From Pseudaminobacter soli (ex Li et al. 2025) (lineage in GTDB: Bacteria; Pseudomonadota; Alphaproteobacteria; Rhizobiales; Rhizobiaceae): a stretch of DNA of 64,000 nt. The position numbers and the translations under genes were made by a program. Positions 36,248 through 45,910 of the stretch are shown piece by piece (the stretch's first letter is position 1; each line of letters begins with the position of its first letter). The notes below the pieces were generated by a model, which searched no databases, was not told the origin of the DNA, and was given only the letters and a program-made list of their open reading frames with translations. The stretch lies in contig NZ_JARXVF010000001.1 in assembly GCF_029892515.1 (NCBI RefSeq), forward strand, positions 744,001 through 808,000, in the 5' to 3' direction.

Positions 36248-36820
36248 TTACTTCTTGCCCTTGCCTTTACCCTTGGCCTTGACCGGCGCGCCTTCGTCGA
36301 AACCGGCGAAGACCTGGACGCTGCCCTCTTCGGGGATCGGGAAGGTCACGTTCTGGTCGTTGACGACGAACTGGGTCGCGGCCGCCGGATCGGCGACGGT
36401 GATCTCATGCGGCTGAAGCTTCGAATAGAGCACTTCCTGGCCACGCACCACCACGACGCGAACCGGCAGGGTCACCTTGCCCGGGCCGCCGGCCGGGCCC
36501 GACACCACCTTGCCGGCAACCGCGACGTTCAGCGTCAGCATGCCGTCGGCGCGGCTGCAACTGCGGGTGACGTCGCTGATGGACGCCTGATAGAGCAGCT
36601 TTGCCGGATCGTCCTGGCCGCCCTTGGCGTAGGAATTCAAAAAGGCGGTGCCTTCGCGCAGGGAAACGGTCGGGCAGTATGCCCTCAGCTCAGTTGCGGA
36701 TACCTTTGGCTGGGCTGCAGTGCCTCCGCTGTCGCCGGACTGGCAGCCCGCGACGACAATCATAAAGCTCGAAACAGCAAGACCCGCCAGAACACGACTA
36801 TCGATCGACCTAAATTTCAT
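36248..36820 (-). CDS. Hypothetical lipoprotein
   Basis: A 190-residue protein with a lipoprotein signal (LAGLAVSSFMIVVAGC, lipidated Cys near 26), a beta-rich domain (RVVVVRGQEVLYS, TQFVVNDQNVTFPI) and a lysine/glycine-rich tail. I recognise no named domain. The ATG at 36820 has GAGGGAAG ahead and is preferred to the frame opening at 36862. It is divergent from thrC with about 120 bases between. Confidence 0.78.
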   Translation of the reverse strand: MKFRSIDSRVLAGLAVSSFMIVVAGCQSGDSGGTAAQPKVSATELRAYCPTVSLREGTAFLNSYAKGGQDDPAKLLYQASISDVTRSCSRADGMLTLNVAVAGKVVSGPAGGPGKVTLPVRVVVVRGQEVLYSKLQPHEITVADPAAATQFVVNDQNVTFPIPEEGSVQVFAGFDEGAPVKAKGKGKGKK

Positions 36821-36943
36821 ATGCCGAACTTCCCTCTCGCAAAGTTGCGGCTGGTATAGCAATCGCGCGGCAAAAATGCGACTGACGGGACGGAGTTTTC
36901 AACGACCAGCTTTTGACGAGGCAGGTCGCGCCAGGACAGACGG

Positions 36944-38344
36944 ATGACGATGAACTATGTCAGCACTCGCGGGGATGCGCCCGCACTCGGCTTTTCCGAC
37001 GCGGTTCTAACCGGATTGGCGCGCGACGGCGGTCTCTACATTCCCAGCGAATGGCCGCAGTTCAGCGCAGCGGAACTCCGCGCCATGCGCGGACTGCCCT
37101 ACCCCGACCTCGCCATCCGCCTGCTGACGCCCTTCCTCGGCGGCGAGATTTCGGCTCCGGCCTTCGAGCGCATCGTGCGCGAGGCCTATGCCACCTTCCG
37201 CCACGAGGCCGTCTGCCCGGTCATCCAGACCGGCTCCAACACCTTCGTGCTTGAGCTGTTCCACGGCCCGACACTGGCCTTCAAGGATGTCGCCATGCAG
37301 ATGCTGGCGCGGCTGATGGACCATGTGCTGGCCGAGCGCGGACAGCGCGCCACCATCACTGCCGCAACCTCCGGCGACACCGGCGGTGCTGCCATCGACG
37401 CCTTTGCCGGCCGCGACCGCACCGATATCTTCGTGCTCTTCCCGCATGGCCGTGTCTCGCCGGTGCAGCAGCGCCAGATGACGACGCATACCGCCAGCAA
37501 CGTCCATGCGCTTGCGATCGAAGGCAATTTCGACGACTGCCAGGGCCTGGTGAAGGACATGTTCAACGACCATGCCTTCCGTGATCGCGTCGCGCTGTCA
37601 GGCGTGAACTCGATCAACTGGGCCCGCATCATGGCCCAGATCGTCTACTACTTCTCCTCCGCGCTCTCGCTCGGCGCGCCGGACCGTCCGGTTTCCTTCA
37701 CGGTGCCCACCGGCAATTTCGGCGACATCTTCGCGGGCTACGCCGCCAAGCGTATGGGCCTGCCTATCGAGCGACTGATCATCGCCACCAACGACAACGA
37801 CATCCTCGCCCGCACGCTGGCCACCGGCGAATACCGCACCACGGGCGTGGTCGCGACCACCTCGCCGTCGATGGACATCCAGGTGTCATCTAACTTCGAG
37901 CGGCTGTTGTTCGAGGCCACCGGCCGTGATGCCGGTGCCGTGCGCCGCTACATGGCGGGGCTCAAGCAGTCGGGCGCCTTCACCATCGACGCTCCGGCGC
38001 TGGAAAAGATCCGCGCCGAGTTCGACGCCGGCCGCGCCAGCATGGCGGAAACGGCCGAGACGATCCGCGAGACGCTGAAGGCAAGTTCCTACCTGCTCGA
38101 CCCCCACACTGCCACCGCCATGCATGTCGCCCGCCAGCATGCAGGTGATGTGCCGATGATCGTGCTATCGACCGCCCACCCGGCCAAGTTCCCGGCCGCT
38201 GTGGAGGAAGCCTGCGGAGTAAATCCCGCGCTTCCGGCATGGTTGGAGGGGTTGATGGAACGCGAGGAAAGGTTCACGATAGTACCTTCCACGCTTAAAT
38301 CGGTGGAAGATTATATAAGCCGCCATGCGCGGGCGGCGCGTTAG
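36944..38344 (+). CDS. thrC: Threonine synthase
   Basis: A 466-residue PLP enzyme that makes threonine from O-phosphohomoserine. The PLP lysine is in GPTLAFKDVAMQ, with the phosphate-binding TSGDTGGAAIDAF and the later PTGNFGDIFAGY loop. Length and motifs fit the long (class II) threonine synthases. AGGA lies seven bases before the ATG at 36944; a second ATG at 36950 is possible. The partner homoserine kinase is at 45.9 kb. The M16 peptidase follows after 14 bases. Confidence 0.97.
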   Translation: MTMNYVSTRGDAPALGFSDAVLTGLARDGGLYIPSEWPQFSAAELRAMRGLPYPDLAIRLLTPFLGGEISAPAFERIVREAYATFRHEAVCPVIQTGSNTFVLELFHGPTLAFKDVAMQMLARLMDHVLAERGQRATITAATSGDTGGAAIDAFAGRDRTDIFVLFPHGRVSPVQQRQMTTHTASNVHALAIEGNFDDCQGLVKDMFNDHAFRDRVALSGVNSINWARIMAQIVYYFSSALSLGAPDRPVSFTVPTGNFGDIFAGYAAKRMGLPIERLIIATNDNDILARTLATGEYRTTGVVATTSPSMDIQVSSNFERLLFEATGRDAGAVRRYMAGLKQSGAFTIDAPALEKIRAEFDAGRASMAETAETIRETLKASSYLLDPHTATAMHVARQHAGDVPMIVLSTAHPAKFPAAVEEACGVNPALPAWLEGLMEREERFTIVPSTLKSVEDYISRHARAAR

Positions 38345-38358
38345 GGAGTAAGAATTTT

Positions 38359-39651
38359 ATGGGTGTTGAGGTAAGCCGTCTGTCGAACGGCCTGACGGTA
38401 GCCACAGAGACCCTTCCAAGTATCGAATCCGTCGCAATGGGGGTGTGGGTCAAGTCTGGGGCCCGCAACGAGCGCGACGACGAGCATGGGATGGCCCACC
38501 TCCTTGAACACATGGCGTTCAAGGGAACCAACAAGCGAAGCGCCTTCCAGATCGCTTCCGAAATCGAAAATGTCGGCGGCGAAATCAACGCCGCCACCAG
38601 CGTGGAAACCACCTCCTTCTACGCCCGCGTCCTGGCCGACGATGTACCGCTCGGCCTCGACCTTCTGTCCGACATCCTGACCGAGTCCAAGTTCGATCCT
38701 TCCGAACTGGAGCGCGAGCAGCACGTCATCCTCCAGGAGATCGGCGCTGCGCATGACACGCCCGACGACGTGGTTTTCGACCGTTTCACCGAGACGGCCT
38801 ATCGCCACCAGACCATCGGCCGCTCGATCCTGGGCACGCCGGAAACGGTCAAGTCGTTTACGTCCAAGCAGCTGCATTCCTTCATGGAACGCCAGTACGG
38901 CGCCGAGCAGATGGTCGTGGTCGCCGCCGGCGACGTGAAGCACGATGTGTTTGTGCGCGACGTGGAGCGGCGGCTGGGCAGCTTCCGTCCCAAGGCCGAA
39001 GGCTTCATGCCGCAATATGCGCAGTATGTCGGCGGCGATTTCCGCGAGCACCGCGACCTTATGGACGCGCAGATCGTGCTTGGCTTCGAAGGCCGCGCCT
39101 ACCATGTGCGCGACTTCTACGCCTCGCAGATCCTGTCGATGATCCTGGGCGGCGGCATGTCCTCGCGCCTGTTCCAGGAAGTGCGCGAAAAGCGCGGCCT
39201 CTGCTACTCGGTCTATGCCTTCCACTGGGGCTTTTCCGACACCGGCCTGTTCGGCGTCCATGCCGCGACAGGTCAGGCCGATATCTCGAAGCTGGTCCCG
39301 GTCATCATCTCCGAGCTGGAAAAGAGCGGCGAGAAGATTTCGCAGGAGGAACTGGACAGGGCGAGGGCCCAATACCGCGCCGGCCTCATCATGTCGGCCG
39401 AGAGCGCTTCGAGCCGGGCCTCGCAGATCGCGCGGCAGCTCCTGCTCTTCGGTCGTCCGATCGCCAAGGAGGAGTTGATGGAACGGCTGGGCGCGCTCAC
39501 CGTCGACCGTCTGGCAGACCTCTCCTCCCGTCTGTTTTCAACCAAGCCGACGGTCACCGCAGTCGGCCCCATCGGCACGCTTGCCACCTATGAGTCGATC
39601 TGCGACGCGCTGCCGAAGGGCAATGGCGGCTTGCACAAGCTGGCTGTCTAG
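38359..39651 (+). CDS. M16-family zinc metallopeptidase
   Basis: A 430-residue insulinase-like peptidase related to the mitochondrial processing peptidase beta subunit. The inverted zinc motif is HLLEHMAF near residue 49, with the distal Glu in EREQHVILQEIG. The second, non-catalytic half-domain begins near residue 215 (YASQILSMILGGGMSSRLFQ). GGGAGT precedes the ATG. Its position after thrC is conserved in Rhizobiales; role presumed in degrading peptides or signal peptides. Confidence 0.95.
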   Translation: MGVEVSRLSNGLTVATETLPSIESVAMGVWVKSGARNERDDEHGMAHLLEHMAFKGTNKRSAFQIASEIENVGGEINAATSVETTSFYARVLADDVPLGLDLLSDILTESKFDPSELEREQHVILQEIGAAHDTPDDVVFDRFTETAYRHQTIGRSILGTPETVKSFTSKQLHSFMERQYGAEQMVVVAAGDVKHDVFVRDVERRLGSFRPKAEGFMPQYAQYVGGDFREHRDLMDAQIVLGFEGRAYHVRDFYASQILSMILGGGMSSRLFQEVREKRGLCYSVYAFHWGFSDTGLFGVHAATGQADISKLVPVIISELEKSGEKISQEELDRARAQYRAGLIMSAESASSRASQIARQLLLFGRPIAKEELMERLGALTVDRLADLSSRLFSTKPTVTAVGPIGTLATYESICDALPKGNGGLHKLAV

Positions 39652-39662
39652 GGACAGGAGCC

Positions 39663-40259
39663 ATGTTCGCGCTCTCCTTCTTCCGCCGAGATGCACCGGC
39701 GCTGAAGGGCGAGCGCGTCTATCTGCGCGTCCCTGAAGCGGGCGACTTCTACGAATGGGCGGCTCTGCGCGGCGAAAGCCGCGCATTCCTGGAGCCGTGG
39801 GAGCCCCGCTGGGCTCCCGACGAGCTCGACCGCTCGGCCTGGCGCCAGCGGCTGGGTCGCTACCGCGAAGATTTCGCCAACGGAAATGCGGCGGCGTTTT
39901 TCATTTTCGAGAGCGCGACGAATCGGCTCGTCGGCGGCATCACGCTCGGCAATATCCGTCACGGCGTCGCCCAGTCCGGGCAGATCGGCTACTGGATGGG
40001 GCAGCGCTATGCCGGCCAGGGCCTGATGTTTGAAGCATTGCTTTTGTTGACCGATTTCGGCTTCGATACGCTAAGGTTGCACCGGATCGAGGCGGCCTGT
40101 ATTCCCGGAAACAAGCGCTCGGTTCGTGTGCTTGAAAAAGCCGGATTTCAGCGTGAAGGACTGTTGCGATCCTATCTCAGGATCAATGGGAACTGGCAGG
40201 ATCACTACCTCTACGCCTTGATCGCTGACGATCGGCGTGGGTTCACGACAAAGGGCTGA
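39663..40259 (+). CDS. GNAT N-acetyltransferase (RimJ/RimL type)
   Basis: A 198-residue acetyltransferase with the GNAT acetyl-CoA motif YWMGQRYAGQGLMFEAL and the RimJ/RimL-type ending RIEAACIPGNKRSVRVLEKA plus GFQREGLLRSYLRINGNW. These enzymes acetylate N-termini of ribosomal proteins or small substrates. It follows the M16 gene by 11 bases and is followed within a few bases by the EAL protein, so the plus-strand genes likely form one unit. Confidence 0.93.
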   Translation: MFALSFFRRDAPALKGERVYLRVPEAGDFYEWAALRGESRAFLEPWEPRWAPDELDRSAWRQRLGRYREDFANGNAAAFFIFESATNRLVGGITLGNIRHGVAQSGQIGYWMGQRYAGQGLMFEALLLLTDFGFDTLRLHRIEAACIPGNKRSVRVLEKAGFQREGLLRSYLRINGNWQDHYLYALIADDRRGFTTKG

Positions 40260-40264
40260 TTTTG

Positions 40265-43150
40265 GTGAATTTTCTGCGGATCGGACGCCTGCTGGCCTTT
40301 TTTTTCGCGGCGATCATAAGCCTTTCCACGGCCTCGTCCGCCTTCGCCATCGAGCCCATAAAAATCTCCCGCGACGACGTCGCGCTGGACCTTTCGGGCG
40401 CGGTCGAGATCTACCGGAATCAGGGCGAGAATTTTCAGGTCTCCACCGCCCCCGGCCCCGACGGAATCGTGCGGCGCATCGAGGTGGAGGCCAACGACAA
40501 GCGCTCGAGCGGCGACTGGGCCGTCTTTGCCCTTGCCAACACCACCGAGCAGCAGATCGACCGCCTGATCGTGGCGCCGCATTTCCGCCTGGTGAATTCG
40601 GGCCTGTTCTGGCCCGACCTCGGCTCCACCCGCATTTCCGCGATCACGCCCAGCGAGGGCTTTGCGCTCGACCGGCAGGCGAGTCCCGACGCCGACGTGT
40701 TCCTGGTCACGCTCAACCCCGGCTCGGTCGTCACTTTCATCGCCGAACTGTCCTCGCCGAGGCTGCCGCAGGTCTATCTGTGGGAGCCGGAGGCCTATAA
40801 GGACTCGGTGAACTCCTACACGCTGTTCCGCGGCATCGTCATCGGCATCGCCGGGCTTCTGGCGCTGTTCCTGACCATTCTCTTCGTGGTCAAGGGCACC
40901 TCGATGTTCCCCGCCACGGCCGCACTATCCTGGGCAGTTCTTGCCTACATCTGCGTCGATTTCGGCTTCCTCAACAAGGTGATCGAGATCTCGCCCGGCA
41001 ATGAGCAGATATGGCGAGCGGGCACAGAGGTCGGCCTTGCCGCCACCTTCGTGGTGTTCCTGTTCGCCTATCTCAACCTCAACCGATGGCACGGGCATTT
41101 CAGCTACGGCGCGCTCGCCTGGATCCTCGGCCTGGTGCTGATCGCAGGCGTTGCGGTCATCGACCCGGCCGTCGCTTCGGGCATTGCGCGCCTTTCCTTC
41201 GCCGCCACGGCCATCAGCGGCATCGGCCTGATCGTCCTTCTCGGCATTCGCGGTTACGACCGCGCCATCATGCTCATCCCCAGCTGGGTGATGGTGCTGC
41301 TTTGGCTTTGCGGATCGTGGATGGCGATCACCGGCGTCTTGGCCAACGACATTGTCCAGCCCGCACTCGGCGGCGGCCTGATCCTCATCATCCTGCTCAT
41401 CGGCTTCACCGTCATGCAGCACGCCTTTGCCGGCGGTGCGCTGCATCAAGGCCTGTTCAGCGACCTCGAACGCCAGGCGCTGGCCGTTTCCGGCTCCGGC
41501 GATATCGTCTGGGACTGGGACGTTCTGCGCGACCGCGTGGTGACCCGCCCCGATGTCAGCCTGCAGCTCGGCCTCGAGCCCAACGCGCTCGGCGGGCCGG
41601 CCCGCAACTGGCTGCCGGTGCTGCATGTCGACGACCGCGACACGTTCCGCACCACGCTTGACGTCGTTCTCGAGCACCGGCGCGGCCGCGTGGCGCAGAA
41701 TTTCCGCCTGCGCGGTGCCGACGGCCACTATCACTGGTTCCTGCTGCGCGCCCGCCCCGTCGTCGGCTCCGACGGCGAGGTCATCCGCTGCGTCGGCACG
41801 CTGATCGACGTGACCGAGCAGAAAAAGTCCGAGGAACGTCTGCTGCACGACGCGGTGCACGACAACCTCACCGGACTGCCGAATCGTGAGCTGTTCATGA
41901 ACCGGCTCGAGGCCGTGCTCTCGATCGCCAAGACCGAAGAGAACATCCGCCCCACCGTCTTCGTCATCGACATCGACCGTTTCAAGCAAGTCAATGACAG
42001 CCTCGGCATCTCGGCCGGCGACACCATCCTGCTGACCATCGCGCGGCGCCTGCATCGCCTGCTGAAGCCCAAGGATTCGCTGTCGCGCTTTGCCGGCGAC
42101 CAGTTCGCGCTGATGCTGCTTTCCGAACAGGACCCGGCCCGCATCGCAGCCGTCGCTGACGCGCTGAAGCAGGCCATCGGCGCGCCGATCACCTTCGCCA
42201 AGCGCGAGATCGTGCTGACCGCTTCGGTGGGTCTCATCACCTGGACGCCGGCGCAGATTTCGGCCGACGACATGGTCAAGGACGCCGAGCTGGCCATGCA
42301 CCAGGCCAAGCGCTTCGGCGGCGACCGCATCGAGCCGTTCCGCCCCGCCTTCCGCTCGGTCGGCACCGACCGGCTGCAGATCGAATCGGACTTGCGCAGG
42401 GCCATCGAGCGCGGGGAATTCAGCCTTGCCTACCAGCCCATCGTGCGGCTGGAAGACCGCAGCATCGCCGGCTTCGAGGCGCTGCTGCGCTGGGATCACC
42501 CGCGCCGCGGCCTCATTCCGCCTTCCGACTTCATTCCCGTCGCGGAAAGCTGCGGCCTCATCGTCCAGCTCGGCCTCTTCGCCATGGAGCGCGCGGCCGA
42601 AGATTTGGCGAGCTGGCAGAAGCTGATCGGCGACGCACCGCTGTCGGTTTCGGTCAATCTCTCCAGCCGCCAGCTCATCCGCCGCGACCTCGTCAGCGAT
42701 GTGCGCTCGATCATCGTGCGCGCCAACCTCAAGCCGCGCTGCTTCCGCCTGGAGCTGACCGAATCGCTGGTGATGGACAATCCCGAGCAGAGCAGCCATG
42801 TGCTGAGCCGTCTCAAGCAGCTTGGCATCGGCCTGTCGCTCGACGATTTCGGCACCGGCTATTCGTCGCTGTCCTATCTGACGCGTTTCCCCTTCGACAC
42901 GATCAAGATCGACAAGAGCTTCCTCGACGACTCCTCGTCAAAGCGCGACGTGTTGCTGCGCTCCATGGTCAACATGGCGCATGAGCTCGGCATGTCGGTG
43001 GTGGCCGAAGGCATTTCCGACGAGAGCGACGCGCTGCAGCTGCGCCAGATGGGCTGCGAATATGTGCAGAGCTTTATGTTCGGAACACCGGCTTCGGCCG
43101 ATGCCGTGGTCAAGCTCCTGAAGGAGCAATATCCGCTGGCGGAGGCCTGA
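40265..43150 (+). CDS. Membrane PAS-GGDEF-EAL protein, degenerate GGDEF
   Basis: A 961-residue protein. Signal peptide at the N-terminus, then a beta-rich extracytoplasmic region to about residue 190, about seven membrane segments (195-395, like 7TMR-DISM), a PAS-type sensor (about 410-520), GGDEF (525-685) and EAL (700-945). The cyclase motif reads RFAGDQF near residue 609, so the catalytic Glu is Gln and cyclase activity should be lost. EAL residues look intact: EALLRW near 738, LELTESL, LDDFGTGYSS, KIDKSF and VVAEG, so it probably cleaves c-di-GMP. The start is GTG at 40265 or TTG at 40262, five or two bases after the GNAT stop. Confidence 0.92.
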   Translation: MNFLRIGRLLAFFFAAIISLSTASSAFAIEPIKISRDDVALDLSGAVEIYRNQGENFQVSTAPGPDGIVRRIEVEANDKRSSGDWAVFALANTTEQQIDRLIVAPHFRLVNSGLFWPDLGSTRISAITPSEGFALDRQASPDADVFLVTLNPGSVVTFIAELSSPRLPQVYLWEPEAYKDSVNSYTLFRGIVIGIAGLLALFLTILFVVKGTSMFPATAALSWAVLAYICVDFGFLNKVIEISPGNEQIWRAGTEVGLAATFVVFLFAYLNLNRWHGHFSYGALAWILGLVLIAGVAVIDPAVASGIARLSFAATAISGIGLIVLLGIRGYDRAIMLIPSWVMVLLWLCGSWMAITGVLANDIVQPALGGGLILIILLIGFTVMQHAFAGGALHQGLFSDLERQALAVSGSGDIVWDWDVLRDRVVTRPDVSLQLGLEPNALGGPARNWLPVLHVDDRDTFRTTLDVVLEHRRGRVAQNFRLRGADGHYHWFLLRARPVVGSDGEVIRCVGTLIDVTEQKKSEERLLHDAVHDNLTGLPNRELFMNRLEAVLSIAKTEENIRPTVFVIDIDRFKQVNDSLGISAGDTILLTIARRLHRLLKPKDSLSRFAGDQFALMLLSEQDPARIAAVADALKQAIGAPITFAKREIVLTASVGLITWTPAQISADDMVKDAELAMHQAKRFGGDRIEPFRPAFRSVGTDRLQIESDLRRAIERGEFSLAYQPIVRLEDRSIAGFEALLRWDHPRRGLIPPSDFIPVAESCGLIVQLGLFAMERAAEDLASWQKLIGDAPLSVSVNLSSRQLIRRDLVSDVRSIIVRANLKPRCFRLELTESLVMDNPEQSSHVLSRLKQLGIGLSLDDFGTGYSSLSYLTRFPFDTIKIDKSFLDDSSSKRDVLLRSMVNMAHELGMSVVAEGISDESDALQLRQMGCEYVQSFMFGTPASADAVVKLLKEQYPLAEA

Positions 43151-43244
43151 CGGCCTCTGCTCGCGGGCAGCGCGCACCAATTCCGCCAGGCGTCTGCCAA
43201 GCGGCCAAAAAGTTCAGCAATGATCGAAGATTGCCATTCCGGGC

Positions 43245-43853
43245 TCAGGCGTGCCCGGAATCCTGGCTGAGATGGGCGAGATCGATGCCGATCGAAGCGA
43301 GGATGTGGTCGTACTGCCGTTCGATATCGGTGTCGAACAGAAGTTCCGGCCGCGCGGGGCAAGTCAACCAGCCGTTTTCGGCGATCTCGTATTCCAGCTG
43401 ACCGGCGCCCCAGCCGGCATAGCCCAGCGCCATCAGCGCCTGGCGCGGCCCCTTGCCCGCCGAAATGGCGCGCAGAATATCAATGGTCGCCGTCAGGCAG
43501 ATCGTGTCGGAGATCACCAGCGAGGACTCGACCTTGTAGTCGTCGGTGTGCAGCACGAAGCCGCGGCTGCGGTCGACCGGGCCGCCATTGCGGATGATGA
43601 AATCGCGTGCCGGCGGCGGTAGGCGGATCGCCTCATCCTCGTCGAGGATGCCGAGCTGCACCAAAAGATCGGGGAACAGAAGCTGCTGGCTCTGATTGAT
43701 GATCAGCCCCATCGCGCCCTCTTCGCTGTGGGCGCAGATATAGATAACCGAGCGCGCGAACCGTTCGTCCTTCATGCCGGGCATGGCGATCAGGAACTGG
43801 TCGTCGAGGAAGCCGCGATTAACGGTTGTCTTCTTCTGGTGCAGAATTTCCAT
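43245..43853 (-). CDS. YqgE/AlgH family protein (UPF0301)
   Basis: A 202-residue soluble protein with family landmarks [40 protein letters not shown] and [22 protein letters not shown]. The family lacks a firm biochemical role; AlgH has been tied to alginate control in pseudomonads. The ATG at 43853 starts MEILHQKK; a TTG six bases upstream is less likely. It is divergent from the DsbD-N-like gene. Confidence 0.94.
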   Translation of the reverse strand: MEILHQKKTTVNRGFLDDQFLIAMPGMKDERFARSVIYICAHSEEGAMGLIINQSQQLLFPDLLVQLGILDEDEAIRLPPPARDFIIRNGGPVDRSRGFVLHTDDYKVESSLVISDTICLTATIDILRAISAGKGPRQALMALGYAGWGAGQLEYEIAENGWLTCPARPELLFDTDIERQYDHILASIGIDLAHLSQDSGHA

Positions 43854-44000
43854 GCCCAAAGGGTAGCTCGTTTTGGGTGGGCTTGAAAGATGCGCGCCGG
43901 ACGATTTGCTGAGCCAGACTCGCCGGTCTCACGCAAAAATGATGCGAACCAACACGATCCTTCGGTTGCGAAACCGTGCCTTTGGCGTCAAATCGCGCCT

Positions 44001-44801
44001 ATGAAGAAAACCACAGTCGCAGTCCTCGGGTTTCTCGTCGCAACCACCGGAAACGCATTTGCGTCCTCGACGCAATGGTTCGAGGCACAGGGCGGCCGCG
44101 TGCGCCTCGTCACCACCGGCGAGCCGGATGCAGAGGGCCGGCTCAAAGGCATGCTCGACATCCACCTCGACAAGGGCTGGAAGACCTATTGGCGTGACCC
44201 TGGCGAAGCCGGGGTTCCGCCCCAGCTCGACACGTCGACCAGCACCAACGTCACCGCCGCCGAGCTCAATTTCCCTGCCCCCCAGCGCCATGACGACGGC
44301 TATTCGGTCTGGGCCGGATACAACAGCTCGGTCGCGTTGCCGATCATCTTCCATGTCGGCGCGCAGGGCAAACCTGTGCTGATCAATGCCGACGTCTTCC
44401 TCGGCATTTGCGAGACGATCTGCATTCCGGTCCACACCAAGCTGTCGCTGGATCCCACCAGTGCGCCGACTGATGCGGCAGATGCCTCAAGCGTCGCGGC
44501 CGCCTTCGATGCGCTGCCTATGGCAGCAAGCCCGAACTTCGGCGTGACGATCGTCAGCCAGGACGACAAGGCGATTGTGTTCGAAGCAAAATCGCCCGGC
44601 GACACAGCGAAGGCCGAGTTCTTCCTTGCCGGCGGCGAGGGCTATTCCTTCACCACGCCAAAGCTGGAGCAAAAGGACGGCAAGACGCTGTTTTCCGTCG
44701 AAGTGCTCGACCGCCCCACGGCAAAGCCGGCAGACAGTGGCCTGCACTACACGCTTGTGACGGACAAAGGAGCGGTCAGCGGCGTTCTGCCCTATCTGTG
44801 A
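44001..44801 (+). CDS. DsbD N-terminal-domain-like periplasmic protein
   Basis: A 266-residue exported protein: signal peptide (cleavage likely after NAFA, near residue 21) and then the beta-sandwich found at the N-terminus of DsbD and in ScsB-like proteins, with WKTYWRDPGEAGVPPQL, HDDGYSVWAGYN and a cysteine pair in FLGICETICIPVHTKL. It has no membrane or thioredoxin domain, so it would need an outside electron donor. Possible jobs are thiol reduction or copper handling for cytochrome maturation. The peroxiredoxin gene follows after about 100 bases. Confidence 0.85.
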   Translation: MKKTTVAVLGFLVATTGNAFASSTQWFEAQGGRVRLVTTGEPDAEGRLKGMLDIHLDKGWKTYWRDPGEAGVPPQLDTSTSTNVTAAELNFPAPQRHDDGYSVWAGYNSSVALPIIFHVGAQGKPVLINADVFLGICETICIPVHTKLSLDPTSAPTDAADASSVAAAFDALPMAASPNFGVTIVSQDDKAIVFEAKSPGDTAKAEFFLAGGEGYSFTTPKLEQKDGKTLFSVEVLDRPTAKPADSGLHYTLVTDKGAVSGVLPYL

Positions 44802-44902
44802 GTTTGCGTCTGAAACAAGCCGCAACGTCGACTGGAGGATTGCCCAGCCCGCGATAAGCCGCTACCGCTGCGGCAACAACTGCAACTGCGCGAGGACCTG
44901 CA

Positions 44903-45388
44903 ATGACAATCTCCGTTGGCGACAAGCTGCCCGAGGCCACCTTCAAGACCATGACCGCCGAAGGCGGCAAGACCCTCAGCACGGCCGATGTCTTCGCCGG
45001 CAAGAAGGTGGTTCTGTTCGGCGTGCCGGGCGCCTTCACTCCGACCTGCAGCAACAATCACCTGCCGGGCTACCTCGAAAACCACGACGCGATTGCCGCG
45101 CGCGGCGTCGACGCAATCGCGGTGGTGGCCGTCAACGACCACTTCGTCATGAACGCCTGGGCCCAGGCCACCGGCGCCAACGGCAAGATTCTCTTTCTCG
45201 CCGATGGCAATGGCGACTTCGTGCGTGCGGCCGGACTGGACCTCGATCTCAGCGCCGGTGGTCTAGGCACCCGCTCCAAGCGTTTTTCGATGATCGTCGA
45301 AGACGGCAAGGTCACGGCGCTCAACATTGAAGACGCACCCGGCCAGGCCGTGGAATCGGGTGCGGCCAAGCTGCTCGAACAGCTCTAA
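44903..45388 (+). CDS. Peroxiredoxin, Prx5 type
   Basis: A 161-residue thiol peroxidase that reduces hydroperoxides. The peroxidatic Cys lies in PGAFTPTCSNNHLPGY near residue 49 and is the only cysteine in the protein, so it works as a 1-Cys enzyme needing glutathione/glutaredoxin or another thiol. GCGAGGACCTGCA precedes the ATG. A strong bidirectional terminator follows. Confidence 0.95.
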   Translation: MTISVGDKLPEATFKTMTAEGGKTLSTADVFAGKKVVLFGVPGAFTPTCSNNHLPGYLENHDAIAARGVDAIAVVAVNDHFVMNAWAQATGANGKILFLADGNGDFVRAAGLDLDLSAGGLGTRSKRFSMIVEDGKVTALNIEDAPGQAVESGAAKLLEQL

Positions 45389-45403
45389 GAAGAGACACCT
45401 ACG

Positions 45404-45441
45404 AAAAAGGCGCGCGTCTCTATCCGGACGCGCGCCTTTTT
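45404..45441. terminator. Bidirectional terminator between peroxiredoxin and rnhA
   Basis: GGCGCGCGTC (45409-45418), loop TCTATCCG, GACGCGCGCC (45427-45436), preceded by AAAAA and followed by TTTTT. Both strands thus have a stem plus U run, suited to two convergent genes. Confidence 0.92.
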
Positions 45442-45466
45442 GTTTCTGCCCCTGAGATCAGGCAAG

Positions 45467-45910
45467 CTATCTTTTCTTGAACGGCTCCATGCCCATGCGC
45501 GCGAGTTCGTCGGCGCGTTCGTTCTCCGGGTGGCCGGCATGGCCCTTCACCCAGTGCCAGTTGACCTTGTGGCGCCGGTTGGCCTCGTCCAGCGCCTGCC
45601 ACAGCTCACCGTTCTTCACCGGTTTCTTGTCGGCGGTCTTCCAGCCGTTCCGCTTCCAGCCGTGGATCCACTTGGAGATGCCGTCCATCACATACTTGCT
45701 GTCGGTGTGAAGCTCCACCGCGCAAGGCTCCTTCAGCGCGTTCAGCGCCGAAATCGCCGCCAGCAGTTCCATGCGATTGTTGGTGGTCGCCGCCTCGCCG
45801 CCGGAAAGCTCCTTGGTGACGCCGTTGAAGCGCAGGATCGCGCCCCAGCCGCCCGGACCGGGATTGCCCGAGCAGGCGCCGTCAGTAAAAATCTCTACAG
45901 CTTTATTCAT
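45467..45910 (-). CDS. rnhA: Ribonuclease HI
   Basis: A 147-residue enzyme that cleaves RNA in RNA-DNA hybrids. The catalytic acids are in [39 protein letters not shown] and [11 protein letters not shown]. The ATG at 45910 overlaps the thrB stop by four bases (ATGA), so the longer upstream frame is not used. Standard length for bacterial RNase HI. Confidence 0.97.
   Translation of the reverse strand: MNKAVEIFTDGACSGNPGPGGWGAILRFNGVTKELSGGEAATTNNRMELLAAISALNALKEPCAVELHTDSKYVMDGISKWIHGWKRNGWKTADKKPVKNGELWQALDEANRRHKVNWHWVKGHAGHPENERADELARMGMEPFKKR

Noticed and set aside
40925-42799. Long minus-strand frame opposite the GGDEF-EAL gene
   Set aside because: All GGDEF/EAL motifs read on the plus strand; the opposite frame has no recognisable domain.
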